Shown one piece after another: positions 25,483-34,523 of a stretch of DNA of 64,000 nt. The notes under the pieces are model-generated. The model was given only the letters and a program-made list of their open reading frames with translations. It was not told where the DNA came from and searched no databases. A program made the position numbers and the translations under genes. Numbering within the stretch: the stretch's first letter is position 1; every line of letters starts with the position of its first letter. Source of the stretch: Candidatus Saccharibacteria bacterium (GTDB lineage Bacteria; Patescibacteriota; Saccharimonadia; Saccharimonadales; Saccharimonadaceae); assembly GCA_016699895.1 (NCBI GenBank), contig CP064991.1, positions 682,001 through 746,000 of the forward strand. Reading direction: 5' to 3'.

Positions 25483-26730
25483 ATGTTAGACATCAAATTT
25501 ATCCGTGAAAATGCCGAAAAAGTCCAAACGTCCGCCGAGGCCAAAGGCTACCAAGTCAACCTCACCAAACTACTGGAGCTCGACGAAAATCGCCGCGAAC
25601 TCCAGCGCGAAGTTGACGCCATCCGCGAACGCCGCAACGCCATTGCCGCCAAAATGAAAGGCGGCAAGCCTGAACAAAACCTCATCGACGAAGGCAAACA
25701 GGTCAAAATCGAACTCGCCGAACGCGAACAATACCTCACGAACGCCGAATCGGAATTAAACGAACTAATCGACAAAGTGCCGAACATTATTTTCGACGAT
25801 GTACCCTTGGGTGGAGAAGAGGACAGCGTAGAGATCAAAGCCTGGGGCGAAAAACGCGAAGGCGCCAATATAGATCATCTCGATTTCGCCGAACAGAAAG
25901 GGTGGGTCGATTTCGAGCGCGGCGCCAAAGTCGCCGGCGCTAAATTCTATTTTCTAAAAAATGGCGCGGTGCAATTAGAGCAAGCCGTTATCAACTACGC
26001 CATCGACAAACTCATCGACAAAGGGTTCAACCTAATGACGGTGCCAAATATGGTGAGCGGTCGCATTGCAGCTGGCGCTGGTTTCGCACCAAAATCTGAC
26101 AAAGAATCAAACGAGTACTTCATCGAAAACGAAGACCTGATGATGATCGGTACCGCCGAGGCGCCCCTCACCGGCTATCATGCTGATGAAATCTTGGCCG
26201 AAAAAGATTTACCGCTGCTCTATGCTGGCCTCAGTCCATGCTACCGCAAAGAAGCCGGCACCTACGGCAAACACACTCGAGGTCTGTTTAGAGTGCATCA
26301 GTTCAATAAACTAGAAATGTATGCGTTCTGCCTGCCTGAACAATCACGCGATATTCATGAAAAAATTCTGTCTATCGAAGAGGAAATTTGGCAGGACCTA
26401 GGCGTGCCGTATCGCGTTATCAACATTGCCGCTGGCGACCTCGGCGCCCCGGCTGCAAAGAAATTTGATATCGAGTATTGGTCACCGATTGACGGTTCTT
26501 ACCGTGAACTCACATCGTGTTCTAACTGTACCGATTTCCAAGCCAGTAGTCTCAATATTCGCGTTCGTCGCGATAACGGGGCAATCGAGACCGTCCACAC
26601 ATTGAATGGCACTGCAGTGAGCCTAGCGCGCACATTAGTGGCACTCATCGAAAATTACGGCCAAACCGACGGCTCCTTTGTCGTACCCGAAAAATTGCGT
26701 CCGTACCTGGGAAATCGCCAGACTTTGTGA
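25483..26730 (+). CDS. serS: Seryl-tRNA synthetase
   Basis: 415 aa, class II synthetase charging tRNA-Ser. It has an N-terminal tRNA-binding coiled coil (about 1-100, rich in E/R/K). The catalytic domain follows with motif 2 (GLSPCYRKEAGTYGKHTRGLFRVHQF), the serine-specific ELTSCSNCTDFQA region, and motif 3 (TLNGTAVSLARTLVALIENYG). The start MLDIKFIRENAE is the normal SerRS N-terminus and sits behind a leaderless-type promoter. Confidence 0.96.
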   Translation: MLDIKFIRENAEKVQTSAEAKGYQVNLTKLLELDENRRELQREVDAIRERRNAIAAKMKGGKPEQNLIDEGKQVKIELAEREQYLTNAESELNELIDKVPNIIFDDVPLGGEEDSVEIKAWGEKREGANIDHLDFAEQKGWVDFERGAKVAGAKFYFLKNGAVQLEQAVINYAIDKLIDKGFNLMTVPNMVSGRIAAGAGFAPKSDKESNEYFIENEDLMMIGTAEAPLTGYHADEILAEKDLPLLYAGLSPCYRKEAGTYGKHTRGLFRVHQFNKLEMYAFCLPEQSRDIHEKILSIEEEIWQDLGVPYRVINIAAGDLGAPAAKKFDIEYWSPIDGSYRELTSCSNCTDFQASSLNIRVRRDNGAIETVHTLNGTAVSLARTLVALIENYGQTDGSFVVPEKLRPYLGNRQTL

Positions 26731-26756
26731 TAAAATGTAATCATAGGAGGATATAC

Positions 26757-27137
26757 ATGAGCGACAAAAGCTTGACTATTGAAATAACCGGCATCCACTA
26801 CGAAATCGATAAAAAGACCAACGATTATACCCATAAAAAAATCTCGAAATTGATCGACTACATTCCACGCAAAGCTCGCACCGCGGCTTTTGCCAGTGTG
26901 AAAATCGCCGAGGTCAACAAAAAGGACAACAACAAATACGAATGTGAAGCCGTCCTGACATTGCCTGACAAAAAGCTCTTTGCCAAAGAATCCGCGCCAA
27001 ACGCTCTGGCCGCTGTTGATATCGTTGAGGCCAAACTACGCGCCCAGATCAGCAAATACAAAACCGAGCGACGAGCTGACGGCGTCAACACCGGTGGTTT
27101 CATGGCTAGGGTCAAGCGCTCATTGCGCCGTAAATAG
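26757..27137 (+). CDS. Ribosome hibernation factor, HPF/RaiA (short form)
   Basis: 126 aa. Fold of sigma-54 modulation/S30EA proteins: LTIEITGIHYEIDKKTNDYTHKKISKLIDYI, then AEVNKKDNNKYECEAVLTLPDKKLFAKESAPNALAAVDIVEAKLRAQI. The tail is short and basic. It would bind the 30S decoding region and silence ribosomes in stress. It is led by a perfect AGGAGG site (26745-26750) 6 nt before the ATG, unlike the many leaderless genes nearby. Confidence 0.9.
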   Translation: MSDKSLTIEITGIHYEIDKKTNDYTHKKISKLIDYIPRKARTAAFASVKIAEVNKKDNNKYECEAVLTLPDKKLFAKESAPNALAAVDIVEAKLRAQISKYKTERRADGVNTGGFMARVKRSLRRK

Positions 27138-27197
27138 TAGATTTTTCTAGCTCGATTTGATAAAATAGTCGCATACATAAGTGAGGGAGTTTTCATA

Positions 27198-27383
27198 GTG
27201 GCCAACAAGAAGCAAGCAGTTCTATCCAAAGTATTCGGTGATCCGCAGAAAAAGATTCTGAAACGGATTGATAAAATCATCGCTCAGGTAAATGGGCTCG
27301 ATGCCAAGTATAAAAAATTATCAGACAAGGAACTGGCTAACCAGACCGAGGTCTTAAAAAGAAGTTTGCCCGAAACTGAGTAA
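27198..27383 (+). CDS. secA: SecA preprotein translocase, 5' fragment of a frameshifted gene
   Basis: N-terminal 61 residues of SecA (VFGDPQKKILKRIDKIIAQVNGLDAKYKKLSDKELANQTEVLK), from GTG at 27198 behind GAGGGAG. The reading frame breaks at about 27355. Between 27355 and 27480 meaningful peptide pieces appear in alternating frames (for example PKLSKQLDPSDKKGK, then SGKNKPADKSSQS), so several single-base indels must be present. secA is essential, so low sequence quality or misassembly is the likely cause. Confidence 0.85.
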   Translation: MANKKQAVLSKVFGDPQKKILKRIDKIIAQVNGLDAKYKKLSDKELANQTEVLKRSLPETE

Positions 27384-27477
27384 ACAGCTCGATCCTAGCG
27401 ACAAAAAGGGCAAAACTATGATCAGGTAAAAACAAGCCCGCCGATAAATCAAGCCAAAGCCACTGAGCTTCGTCTAA

Positions 27478-30060
27478 AAAGATTCGGCCCTGGAACTGAA
27501 ACTCATCAACAAACTCAGCGCCGAGGAACGCGCTAAATACGCCAAAGCTGGCGCTGCCACAATTGACGACTTTAACGCGCTCGATGCGATTCGTGCTCGT
27601 CGCGCCGCCCAGAAACGCAAGAGTGCGCTCGATGAAATCTTGCCCGAGGCCTTTGCCGTCGTTCGCGAAATGGCCAGCCGCGTGCTGAAACAGCGTCATT
27701 TTGACGTTCAGCTAGTCGGCGGTATCGTTCTACACGAAGGCAACGTCGCCGAGATGAAAACCGGTGAAGGTAAGACTTTGGTCGCTACCGCTCCAGTCTA
27801 TCTGAACGCGCTCACTGGTCGCGGTGTTCACGTCGTGACGGTGAACGACTACCTAGCACAGCTCCATGGCGGTTGGATGGGCTCGCTATATCACGCTCTC
27901 GGTCTCAGTACTGGCGTGATCATTAATGAAGCATCTTTTGTTTACGATCCAGAATACGAAAACAATGAACATTTCGACAAACGCATGTCGCATTTGCGTC
28001 CTGCCAGCCGCAAGGAAGCTTATGCTGCCGACATTACCTACGGTACCAACAACGAGTTTGGATTCGATTATCTACGCGATAATATGGTGAGCGATCCTAG
28101 TTTATTGCGCCAACGCGAATTAAACTTTGCCATCGTCGACGAGGTTGACTCGATCCTAATCGACGAAGCCAGAACGCCGCTCATTATCTCTGCGCCAGCC
28201 GCCGAGAACCCAGACATGTACATCAAATTCGCCGCCGTAGCCGCCGCTCTAAAGCCAGAGCACTACGAGCTCGATGAAAAACGCCGTTCAGTCACTCTGA
28301 CCGACGAAGGTGTTGAAAAGGTCCAGAAAATGCTCGGCCTCGATAACCTATATTCGCCAGACCATGTCCGTAGCGTCTATCACATGGATCAGGCGCTCAA
28401 GGCTCAGACGATATTCAAACGCGACAAAGATTATGTGGTGAATAGCGACGGCGAGGTTATCATTGTCGATGAATTCACTGGTCGCCTGATGCAGGGTCGC
28501 CGTTACAACGAAGGTCTCCACCAGGCCATCGAGGCCAAGGAGCACGTCCCGGTGCTACAGGAGTCGCAAACGCTGGCTACCGTTTCGTTCCAAAACTATT
28601 TCCGTCTCTATGACAAACTGTCTGGTATGACCGGTACAGCTTTCACCGAGGCAGAGGAGTTCCAGCAAATCTATGGCCTAGACGTGATCCAGATCCCGAC
28701 CAACCGACCAGTTGTCCGCAAAGATATGAATGACAAGATCTTCAAGACCGAAAAGGGCAAAATCGCCGCCCTCGTCGAAGATATCAAACAGTATCATGCA
28801 AAAGGTCGTCCAGTGCTCGTCGGCTCGGCTTCGATCGCAAAAAACGAATTGATCAGCAAAGCGTTGACCAAGGCCGGCCTCAAACACGAAATGTTGAACG
28901 CCAAAAACAACGAACGCGAGGCGGAGATCGTAGCCAAGGCGGGTCAAAAGGGCGCTATAACGCTGGCTACCAACATCGCTGGTCGTGGTACTGATATCAT
29001 GCTGGGCGACGGCGTTGCGAAACTCGGCGGGCTCGTCGTGATCGGCTCGGAACGTCATGAATCACGCCGTATCGATAACCAGCTGCGCGGTCGCGGTGGT
29101 CGCCAGGGCGATCCAGGCGATTCAGTCTTTTACGTATCCACCGAAGACGATCTGATGCGTATTTTCCAGGGCGATCGTATCGCGCTACTGATGGAGAGAC
29201 TCGGTGTCGATGAAACGCAGGCTATCGAGAACAAAGCTGTTAGTAAAACCCTAGAGGCCGCTCAAAAACGCGTCGAGGGCTACAATTTTGACACCCGCAA
29301 AAACGTCGTCCAATACGACAACGTGATCAACCGCCACCGCAAGGTTGTCTATTCGATCCGTCGCAAGATTCTAGAGGGCGACGACATGACACCGGAAATC
29401 TTTCGCTTGATTGACGCCCGACTGAAAACCCTCATAACAGTTCCTGCCAAACGCAATCCCCGATTTGCCGATGAGTTCGAGGAAATTTTCCCGCTCGATC
29501 GAAAAGACATCGATGAAATCGGCCGGATAAAAAACGACAGCAAACGCCTCATTACTGCTCGCGCCAAAGTCGCTAAATTCTACGAACAGCATGAAAAGAA
29601 TATTGGGGCAGAGCTACTCCGTGGCGCCGAACGCGAAATTTACATGCAGGTACTCGACATCCTCTGGATGCAACATCTCGAAAACATGACCCACCTCCGC
29701 GAGGGTATCCACTGGCGCAGTGTTGGTCAGCGCGATCCACTAGTTGAATATCGCAGTGAATCACAGAAACTGTTTAACAGCCTACAGGAAACCTTACAAA
29801 ATGAGGTATTACGCACCGTCTTCCACCTCCGCGCTGCCGATATTAACGCCGCAAAGGTCGAGGATGACGAGTACGAGAGTGAACTAACCCGCGCCGCCGA
29901 ATCTGCCGTTGAACGGGGCGTGAACGAAGTCGGCCTGCCGGAAACTCGCAATACCAGCGATGATTTCAAAGCCAAATCCGCCACGAAAAACGCAGCCAAA
30001 AAAGCCACGCAAAAGAAAAAGAAAGCCCAGCGCCAAAACCGCAAAAAGGGCAGGCGATAG
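27478..30060 (+). CDS. secA: SecA preprotein translocase ATPase, main part
   Basis: Motor of Sec-dependent export. The open frame begins after a TAA at 27475-27477 and resumes with KDSALELKLINKLSAEERAKYAKAG. DEAD motor motifs: GEGKT (MKTGEGKTLVA), VDEVDSILIDEARTPLIIS, the SAT-like region, and GRGTDIMLGDG and QLRGRGGRQGDPG in motor 2. The helical wing and scaffold follow (MQHLENMTHLREGIHWRSVGQRDPLVEY). The C-terminus is Lys-rich without the Cys/His zinc-binding SecB motif. A called start at 27640 (TTG) would omit real N-terminal sequence. Confidence 0.93.
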   Translation, partial: KDSALELKLINKLSAEERAKYAKAGAATIDDFNALDAIRARRAAQKRKSALDEILPEAFAVVREMASRVLKQRHFDVQLVGGIVLHEGNVAEMKTGEGKTLVATAPVYLNALTGRGVHVVTVNDYLAQLHGGWMGSLYHALGLSTGVIINEASFVYDPEYENNEHFDKRMSHLRPASRKEAYAADITYGTNNEFGFDYLRDNMVSDPSLLRQRELNFAIVDEVDSILIDEARTPLIISAPAAENPDMYIKFAAVAAALKPEHYELDEKRRSVTLTDEGVEKVQKMLGLDNLYSPDHVRSVYHMDQALKAQTIFKRDKDYVVNSDGEVIIVDEFTGRLMQGRRYNEGLHQAIEAKEHVPVLQESQTLATVSFQNYFRLYDKLSGMTGTAFTEAEEFQQIYGLDVIQIPTNRPVVRKDMNDKIFKTEKGKIAALVEDIKQYHAKGRPVLVGSASIAKNELISKALTKAGLKHEMLNAKNNEREAEIVAKAGQKGAITLATNIAGRGTDIMLGDGVAKLGGLVVIGSERHESRRIDNQLRGRGGRQGDPGDSVFYVSTEDDLMRIFQGDRIALLMERLGVDETQAIENKAVSKTLEAAQKRVEGYNFDTRKNVVQYDNVINRHRKVVYSIRRKILEGDDMTPEIFRLIDARLKTLITVPAKRNPRFADEFEEIFPLDRKDIDEIGRIKNDSKRLITARAKVAKFYEQHEKNIGAELLRGAEREIYMQVLDILWMQHLENMTHLREGIHWRSVGQRDPLVEYRSESQKLFNSLQETLQNEVLRTVFHLRAADINAAKVEDDEYESELTRAAESAVERGVNEVGLPETRNTSDDFKAKSATKNAAKKATQKKKKAQRQNRKKGRR

Positions 30061-30078
30061 GCTAACTACGATCATGAG

Positions 30079-30108
30079 AATACGGTGACAATGGTTGCCG
30101 TATTTTTT
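30079..30108 (+). terminator. Rho-independent terminator after secA
   Basis: AATACGG (30079-30085), a 12-nt loop, CCGTATT (30098-30104) running into T6. It separates secA from the convergent surface-protein gene. Confidence 0.75.
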
Positions 30109-30110
30109 AA

Positions 30111-32405
30111 TTACAATCTTATTTTTCGGACCTTTTGAGCAAATACTACCACTGTTATGTATATAACTCCTCCGACAAGACCTATCATCCACATCCATTT
30201 CATCTCGTTCTTTGTTGTCTCACTTGAACTACTGCCTGCTTCATCGCCAGACTTCTTTACGGCAAATAGATTCTTGTCATTCGATGAAGATAATGGAGTT
30301 GGAGTTGGGGCGGCTGTCGGTTGTAGTGTTAAACTACGAGATTGTGGCTGCGAAGTCGAAGAAGGAAGCTTGTCTATGCCAGTAGAATTGGAAGATATAT
30401 CATACATCGACGCATAGATACCATCTCTATCTTTAGTCGGCCAGCCAATGTCATCATCGCAGTTATCGCCAATACCATCCTCGTCGTAATCTGCTTGGTT
30501 TTGATTGGCAATATCAGGGCAATTATCGATAGCACGTGGGATCGTATCACCATCGTCGGTCACATCGAGTCGGGTTGACCCGATACCCACACGCCCATCT
30601 GTATCAGTGATCTTGATACCAATAGTGCCGCCGAACTCCTCTGTAAAACGATGTTCGTATAGCAAGCTCGGAGAAATTGTCTCAAACTCACTGTCGCCGT
30701 CCAAGTCCCACTCGATATGAACAATCTCGCCAGTTACCGCATATGAAGCTCGTGCATCCAAGGTTACCGATTCGCCAACCTTAATAAGATACGGTCCCTG
30801 AATCCAGCCAAAAGGCTTAGTAGTTGAGCTATCTACAGACTCTAGCGTTGCGTCGGAAAACTCTACTGAGCTAACGAATACTTTGCCGCCAGAGCGTGGA
30901 ACCAGTTCGCCGATACTAGCAGATAAATTTTCCCACAACCCGTCTATCACATATACCTCGACCGGATCTATTTCGTACGATCTATTCAGAATAGTTTGCC
31001 ATGTATATCCCGTAACAGGCTCAGGGTCCTTTGCTGGCGCATCTCCCATGACAATAATCATCTTTCGTGCGCCAGGTCGCCAGTCTAAATCTAATGCTGT
31101 CATCATACCGCTATAAACCGTCTCCGGGATGTCGCCGCCAAAACCCGTCGTCAATTCATTCATTATAGCAGTAACCGCATCCGCATCACTAGTAAATGGG
31201 ATTTGTACCCTAGATGGATAATCTGCTGCCTCACCACCATAACCTGGACGGTCTTGATAATCAACCAGAGCAAATCGTGCAGAATTAGTTTCTTGCTCTA
31301 TCTGTGATATGGTATCTGCAATATCACGCTTCACAACATCTAGGCGGTCAGTCATAGATCCAGTAGTATCAAAGACAAATGCTACATCAACGTCACTCGA
31401 GTTGCTAGTGATTTCTTTTGCAGAAGTCGGAATACCAATCCTCGACTCGATTAATAACGCTATCTGTTCATGACCAGTAATATTAGGATGGTAGAATTCA
31501 TGAGTGTCATTAGAAGGCTTCGATTCAGTGATACCATCAGCATTAGATCTGCCCTCTGTCTCAAAAAATTCGTTCAGCCACCGTTTGTTATTCCTGCTAG
31601 AACCATTCGGATTTGGCTCGTGACCAAAAAACTTTGTTGCTACCGATGCAATATAGGTGACCTTCAGTACATGAGTATCATTCCACTCTTGAACTAGTTT
31701 TAGCTGCAGCCCATTAAAATCAATGCCAGCGTTTCGGACTTCAAACCCTGCCTGATAGTTGAACGCCCCTGCTGGACAAAACGTCCTCAGCTTGCTGACA
31801 CTTTCTGACAAACAAAACTCATCTCTGGTCGTTAGTAAGGGGTATCCCACCAGAACAATTTGCGAGGTTTGAGGGATTTTCTTTTCTAATTCCTCGAATA
31901 TTTCTCTGGTTCCACGTATAATATCAGAAAATTGATCTCTGGCATACTTCACTTTGTTTTCACATTCTTTCGGACCTCGATAGCCCGCTGCGAAACAATA
32001 CCGAACAACATCGGCAAACTTTGCGTCATTACCACCGATCGTCAGCATTACAAGGTCAGTATTTACAGGAACTTTGCTAATCTGTTTATTCTTTACATCT
32101 GTCGTAGTATAACCATTATACGATAGATCAGTTAAAGTCGTCTTGACACCTTGTTGATTTAGCCAATCAGCATAACGATGTGCCCAGTTATTGTTACTTC
32201 TATATGAACCTTTTTCTCCATAGTAATTGCCGGCACCATTGCCGGCAGAATAGGAATCACCCAACAGGGTTATATGTAGCATCCTATGCTGAACAAGCTG
32301 GTTAGTAGCACGTATATTATTGCCTAAGAGAAGCAACAATACAATAATCACTACTAGTGCAATAGCTACAGCAAAATACCACCTAAGATAACTACCGGCT
32401 CTCAT
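30111..32405 (-). CDS. Surface protein: SGNH hydrolase + VWA + PKD + type-3 calcium repeat
   Basis: 764 aa, anchored at both ends. An N-terminal transmembrane helix (10-28) is followed by an SGNH/GDSL esterase domain (LLGDSYSAGNGAGN with S51; TIGGND; catalytic D/H near THEFYHPNITGHEQI, about 310). Then comes a von Willebrand A domain with MIDAS start FVFDTTGSMTD and the later TTGFGGD. A PKD-like domain (LDARASY...WDLDGD) and a thrombospondin type-3 calcium repeat (DNCPDIANQNQADYDEDGIGDNCDDD pattern) follow, then a Pro/Thr/Ser-rich stalk and a final TM helix with RKIRL. It probably acts outside the membrane in host-cell adhesion and ester hydrolysis; the substrate is unknown. The start overlaps the upstream gene by 14 bp. 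Confidence 0.85.
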   Translation of the reverse strand: MRAGSYLRWYFAVAIALVVIIVLLLLLGNNIRATNQLVQHRMLHITLLGDSYSAGNGAGNYYGEKGSYRSNNNWAHRYADWLNQQGVKTTLTDLSYNGYTTTDVKNKQISKVPVNTDLVMLTIGGNDAKFADVVRYCFAAGYRGPKECENKVKYARDQFSDIIRGTREIFEELEKKIPQTSQIVLVGYPLLTTRDEFCLSESVSKLRTFCPAGAFNYQAGFEVRNAGIDFNGLQLKLVQEWNDTHVLKVTYIASVATKFFGHEPNPNGSSRNNKRWLNEFFETEGRSNADGITESKPSNDTHEFYHPNITGHEQIALLIESRIGIPTSAKEITSNSSDVDVAFVFDTTGSMTDRLDVVKRDIADTISQIEQETNSARFALVDYQDRPGYGGEAADYPSRVQIPFTSDADAVTAIMNELTTGFGGDIPETVYSGMMTALDLDWRPGARKMIIVMGDAPAKDPEPVTGYTWQTILNRSYEIDPVEVYVIDGLWENLSASIGELVPRSGGKVFVSSVEFSDATLESVDSSTTKPFGWIQGPYLIKVGESVTLDARASYAVTGEIVHIEWDLDGDSEFETISPSLLYEHRFTEEFGGTIGIKITDTDGRVGIGSTRLDVTDDGDTIPRAIDNCPDIANQNQADYDEDGIGDNCDDDIGWPTKDRDGIYASMYDISSNSTGIDKLPSSTSQPQSRSLTLQPTAAPTPTPLSSSNDKNLFAVKKSGDEAGSSSSETTKNEMKWMWMIGLVGGVIYITVVVFAQKVRKIRL

Positions 32406-32895
32406 AAGCAGAAACTCTCACGATAATATGATCTTCGGAGTCCTCGACCGACATAACTAATTCGATTTCTCGAAAATACTTTCTCGCTACCCACGCATAG
32501 CTGAGAGAATTATCATGCTTCCATCCTTCGGATTCGGCGTATTTTATAATTTCATACAGAGTTACCTCTACATCTCCATCCTTAGGCTTGAAAGTGCGTT
32601 CGACCGATGGGGAAGTACCCTCTATCATAAACAAGGATTTTTTACCTGTTTCATCCTGGCTGATCAATTCCAGCCCTAGTAAATCCTTGCTGGCTATCTT
32701 TTCCGCTTTGATAGCGCGTAGTGCGTCCGGTTCGCCCCAATAACCAGCTCGACGACCCAGCTCTAATACGCCAAAAATTACCGCGATAACAACGGCCCAG
32801 ATTACTGCTTGCTTTACAGCCTGCTTGCTCGGCTTGAATCTCCTAGCGAGTTTATTCACCGACTTCTTTGAGGATTTATGAGCAAATTTAGCCAT
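32392..32895 (-). CDS. Hypothetical single-pass membrane protein
   Basis: 167 aa. A very basic N-terminus (about 30 residues with many Lys/Arg) is followed by one transmembrane helix (VIWAVVIAVIFGVLEL) and an outside domain of about 110 residues of alpha/beta type. It is not recognised. It overlaps the start of the SGNH-VWA surface protein gene by 14 bp, so the two are co-translated and may form a complex. Confidence 0.7.
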   Translation of the reverse strand: MAKFAHKSSKKSVNKLARRFKPSKQAVKQAVIWAVVIAVIFGVLELGRRAGYWGEPDALRAIKAEKIASKDLLGLELISQDETGKKSLFMIEGTSPSVERTFKPKDGDVEVTLYEIIKYAESEGWKHDNSLSYAWVARKYFREIELVMSVEDSEDHIIVRVSAYESR

Positions 32896-32977
32896 AGAAA
32901 ATTATTGTAAGCTTAACTACTATTCTACAGGAAACATTCAGGTATGTAAAATAGCACAAAAATAGCCTACAATGCCC

Positions 32978-33022
32978 AACTTTACGTGAAAAAGATTAAA
33001 AACTTACCATTTTTCACGCAAA
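32978..33022 (+). promoter_or_regulatory. Inverted-repeat operator upstream of fic
   Basis: AACTTTACGTGAAA (32978-32991) faces TTTCACGCAAA (33012-33022). The half-sites start 34 bp apart and pair with one mismatch. The right half ends 6 bp before TATAAT (33029). The same repeat with the same 34-bp offset occurs at 36097-36144 before another operon, so both are probably bound by one regulator. Confidence 0.7.
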
Positions 33023-33028
33023 ATGTGG

Positions 33029-33034
33029 TATAAT
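33029..33034 (+). promoter_or_regulatory. -10 box of the fic gene
   Basis: TATAAT, 6 nt before the ATG at 33041. It lies inside the longer frame that starts at 33023 and so argues for the ATG at 33041. Confidence 0.6.
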
Positions 33035-33040
33035 ATAGAT

Positions 33041-33922
33041 ATGGTTAATAAAATCACTAGAGATAGAATCGATATCCTCAAAGCTCAATATGATGAGTTA
33101 TTAGAGACGCATATAGATGCACTGAAGGAGATTTCTATCGCCGAGGTGCCCGAAATGGTTTATAACTCTAACGCGATCGAGAATTCAACCCTGACGCTTA
33201 AGGACACGACAGATATTATTATGCACGATATCATCACTAAAGATCACGACATTCGTGAAATCTACGAAGCAAAAAATCTGGCGGGAGTTATGCAGCACCT
33301 ACTCGAAAATCCGTCCGAGCCGCTGTCAATTGATTCAATCCTAGCTATGCATAAATCGCTGCTCTCGCACATCCAGGATGATGTCGCAGGACGCTTTCGT
33401 ATGGGCAAGGAGTGGGTACGTATCGGTGCTCATATCGGTGCAAATCCGCAATTTACATCTGGGCTCATGTCGGATCTGCTCGAAAAATACCATAATGACG
33501 ACCAATCTCATATCCTCCACAAGATTGCTCATTTTCATGCAGAATTTGAAACGATCCATCCATTTGTCGATGGCAATGGTCGTATCGGTCGCGTGCTCAT
33601 AAACCAGCAGCTGATGAGCGCTGGCTATCCACCGATCATTGTTCAGAGCAAGAGCAAAAACACCAGTTATTACCCGCTGTTTGATGACTATCGTAACAAT
33701 GATAAATATGATGGGTTCACCAATTTATTTGCGTTATTGCTACAGGAATCGCTAAATAAACGCATCACGCTGCTCACTAAATCAAAGATCATCACAGTGT
33801 CAGAGTGGGCTAGCAGCAACGGCATAGCTGGCAACTCCGCAGCTAACAAAGCCGCTCGCCAGACAATCCCGGCATTTCGCACGAGTGAGAAATGGATGAT
33901 CGCGCAAGATTATAAAATATAA
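33041..33922 (+). CDS. Fic family protein (AMP-transferase type)
   Basis: 293 aa. The Fic core motif HPFVDGNGRIGR is intact, so it should transfer AMP or another nucleotide moiety to protein hydroxyls. The N-terminal region carries an inhibitory-type motif (SNAIEN, matching S/T-x-x-x-E-G/N), as in self-inhibited Fic proteins. A C-terminal helix-turn-helix-like stretch (ITVSEWASSNGIAGNSAANKAARQTIPAF) could bind DNA, possibly the inverted repeat just upstream. The start is the ATG at 33041, 6 nt from TATAAT. Confidence 0.92.
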   Translation: MVNKITRDRIDILKAQYDELLETHIDALKEISIAEVPEMVYNSNAIENSTLTLKDTTDIIMHDIITKDHDIREIYEAKNLAGVMQHLLENPSEPLSIDSILAMHKSLLSHIQDDVAGRFRMGKEWVRIGAHIGANPQFTSGLMSDLLEKYHNDDQSHILHKIAHFHAEFETIHPFVDGNGRIGRVLINQQLMSAGYPPIIVQSKSKNTSYYPLFDDYRNNDKYDGFTNLFALLLQESLNKRITLLTKSKIITVSEWASSNGIAGNSAANKAARQTIPAFRTSEKWMIAQDYKI

Positions 33923-33990
33923 ACTCGCTTGCGTAACGGCTCGCTAGTTACTATAATGATAATTGTTAACTATTAAATGGGGGTACAATT

Positions 33991-34518
33991 ATGGAGTTGG
34001 TGCATTCAATTGAAAAAGTCATGAGCGAATGGTTCAAACATTTACCGTTTCATCTACCTGAAAAGGCACGTGTTTGGCTCGGAAAAAATGTTTGGTGGAT
34101 CGTCATTGTCGGTGTCGTGCTCAGCGCTTGGAGCATCATCTCATCGCTACGCGCGCTGTTTTGGGCAGACGCGTTCCTGCAACAAGCTCGCGAATTCGCA
34201 GCTGCTATGGGTGTATCAATGCCTCAAAACGGCCTAGTTGACGTTGCGTTGTGGGTAAGTATCGTCACTTTTGCTGTCAGCATCTTGATTGAGGCGCTGG
34301 CTATCAATCCACTAAAAGTCATGAAAAAGAAGGGTTGGGACTTGCTCCTCGCCGCTATGATCGTTAGCGTCGTCGGCAGCCTCGTATCATCTCTGATCAA
34401 CGGAGCGATCGTCGGGGCTATCATTGGCACCGTGCTCGGTGTCGCCATCGGTGGATTCTTCCTCTTTGAAATCCGTGGCCAATTCGTCGCCGCCAAACCC
34501 GCCAAAGATAAAAAGTAA
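33991..34518 (+). CDS. Hypothetical membrane protein
   Basis: 175 aa with four hydrophobic helices (VWWIVIVGVVLSAWSIISSL; ALWVSIVTFAVSILIEALAI; LLLAAMIVSVVGSLVSSLI; AIVGAIIGTVLGVAIGGFFLF) and a basic C-terminus. The N-terminal 35 residues are amphipathic. The protein is not recognised. TACAAT lies directly before the ATG. No neighbour suggests a function. Confidence 0.7.
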   Translation: MELVHSIEKVMSEWFKHLPFHLPEKARVWLGKNVWWIVIVGVVLSAWSIISSLRALFWADAFLQQAREFAAAMGVSMPQNGLVDVALWVSIVTFAVSILIEALAINPLKVMKKKGWDLLLAAMIVSVVGSLVSSLINGAIVGAIIGTVLGVAIGGFFLFEIRGQFVAAKPAKDKK

Positions 34519-34523
34519 GTTCG

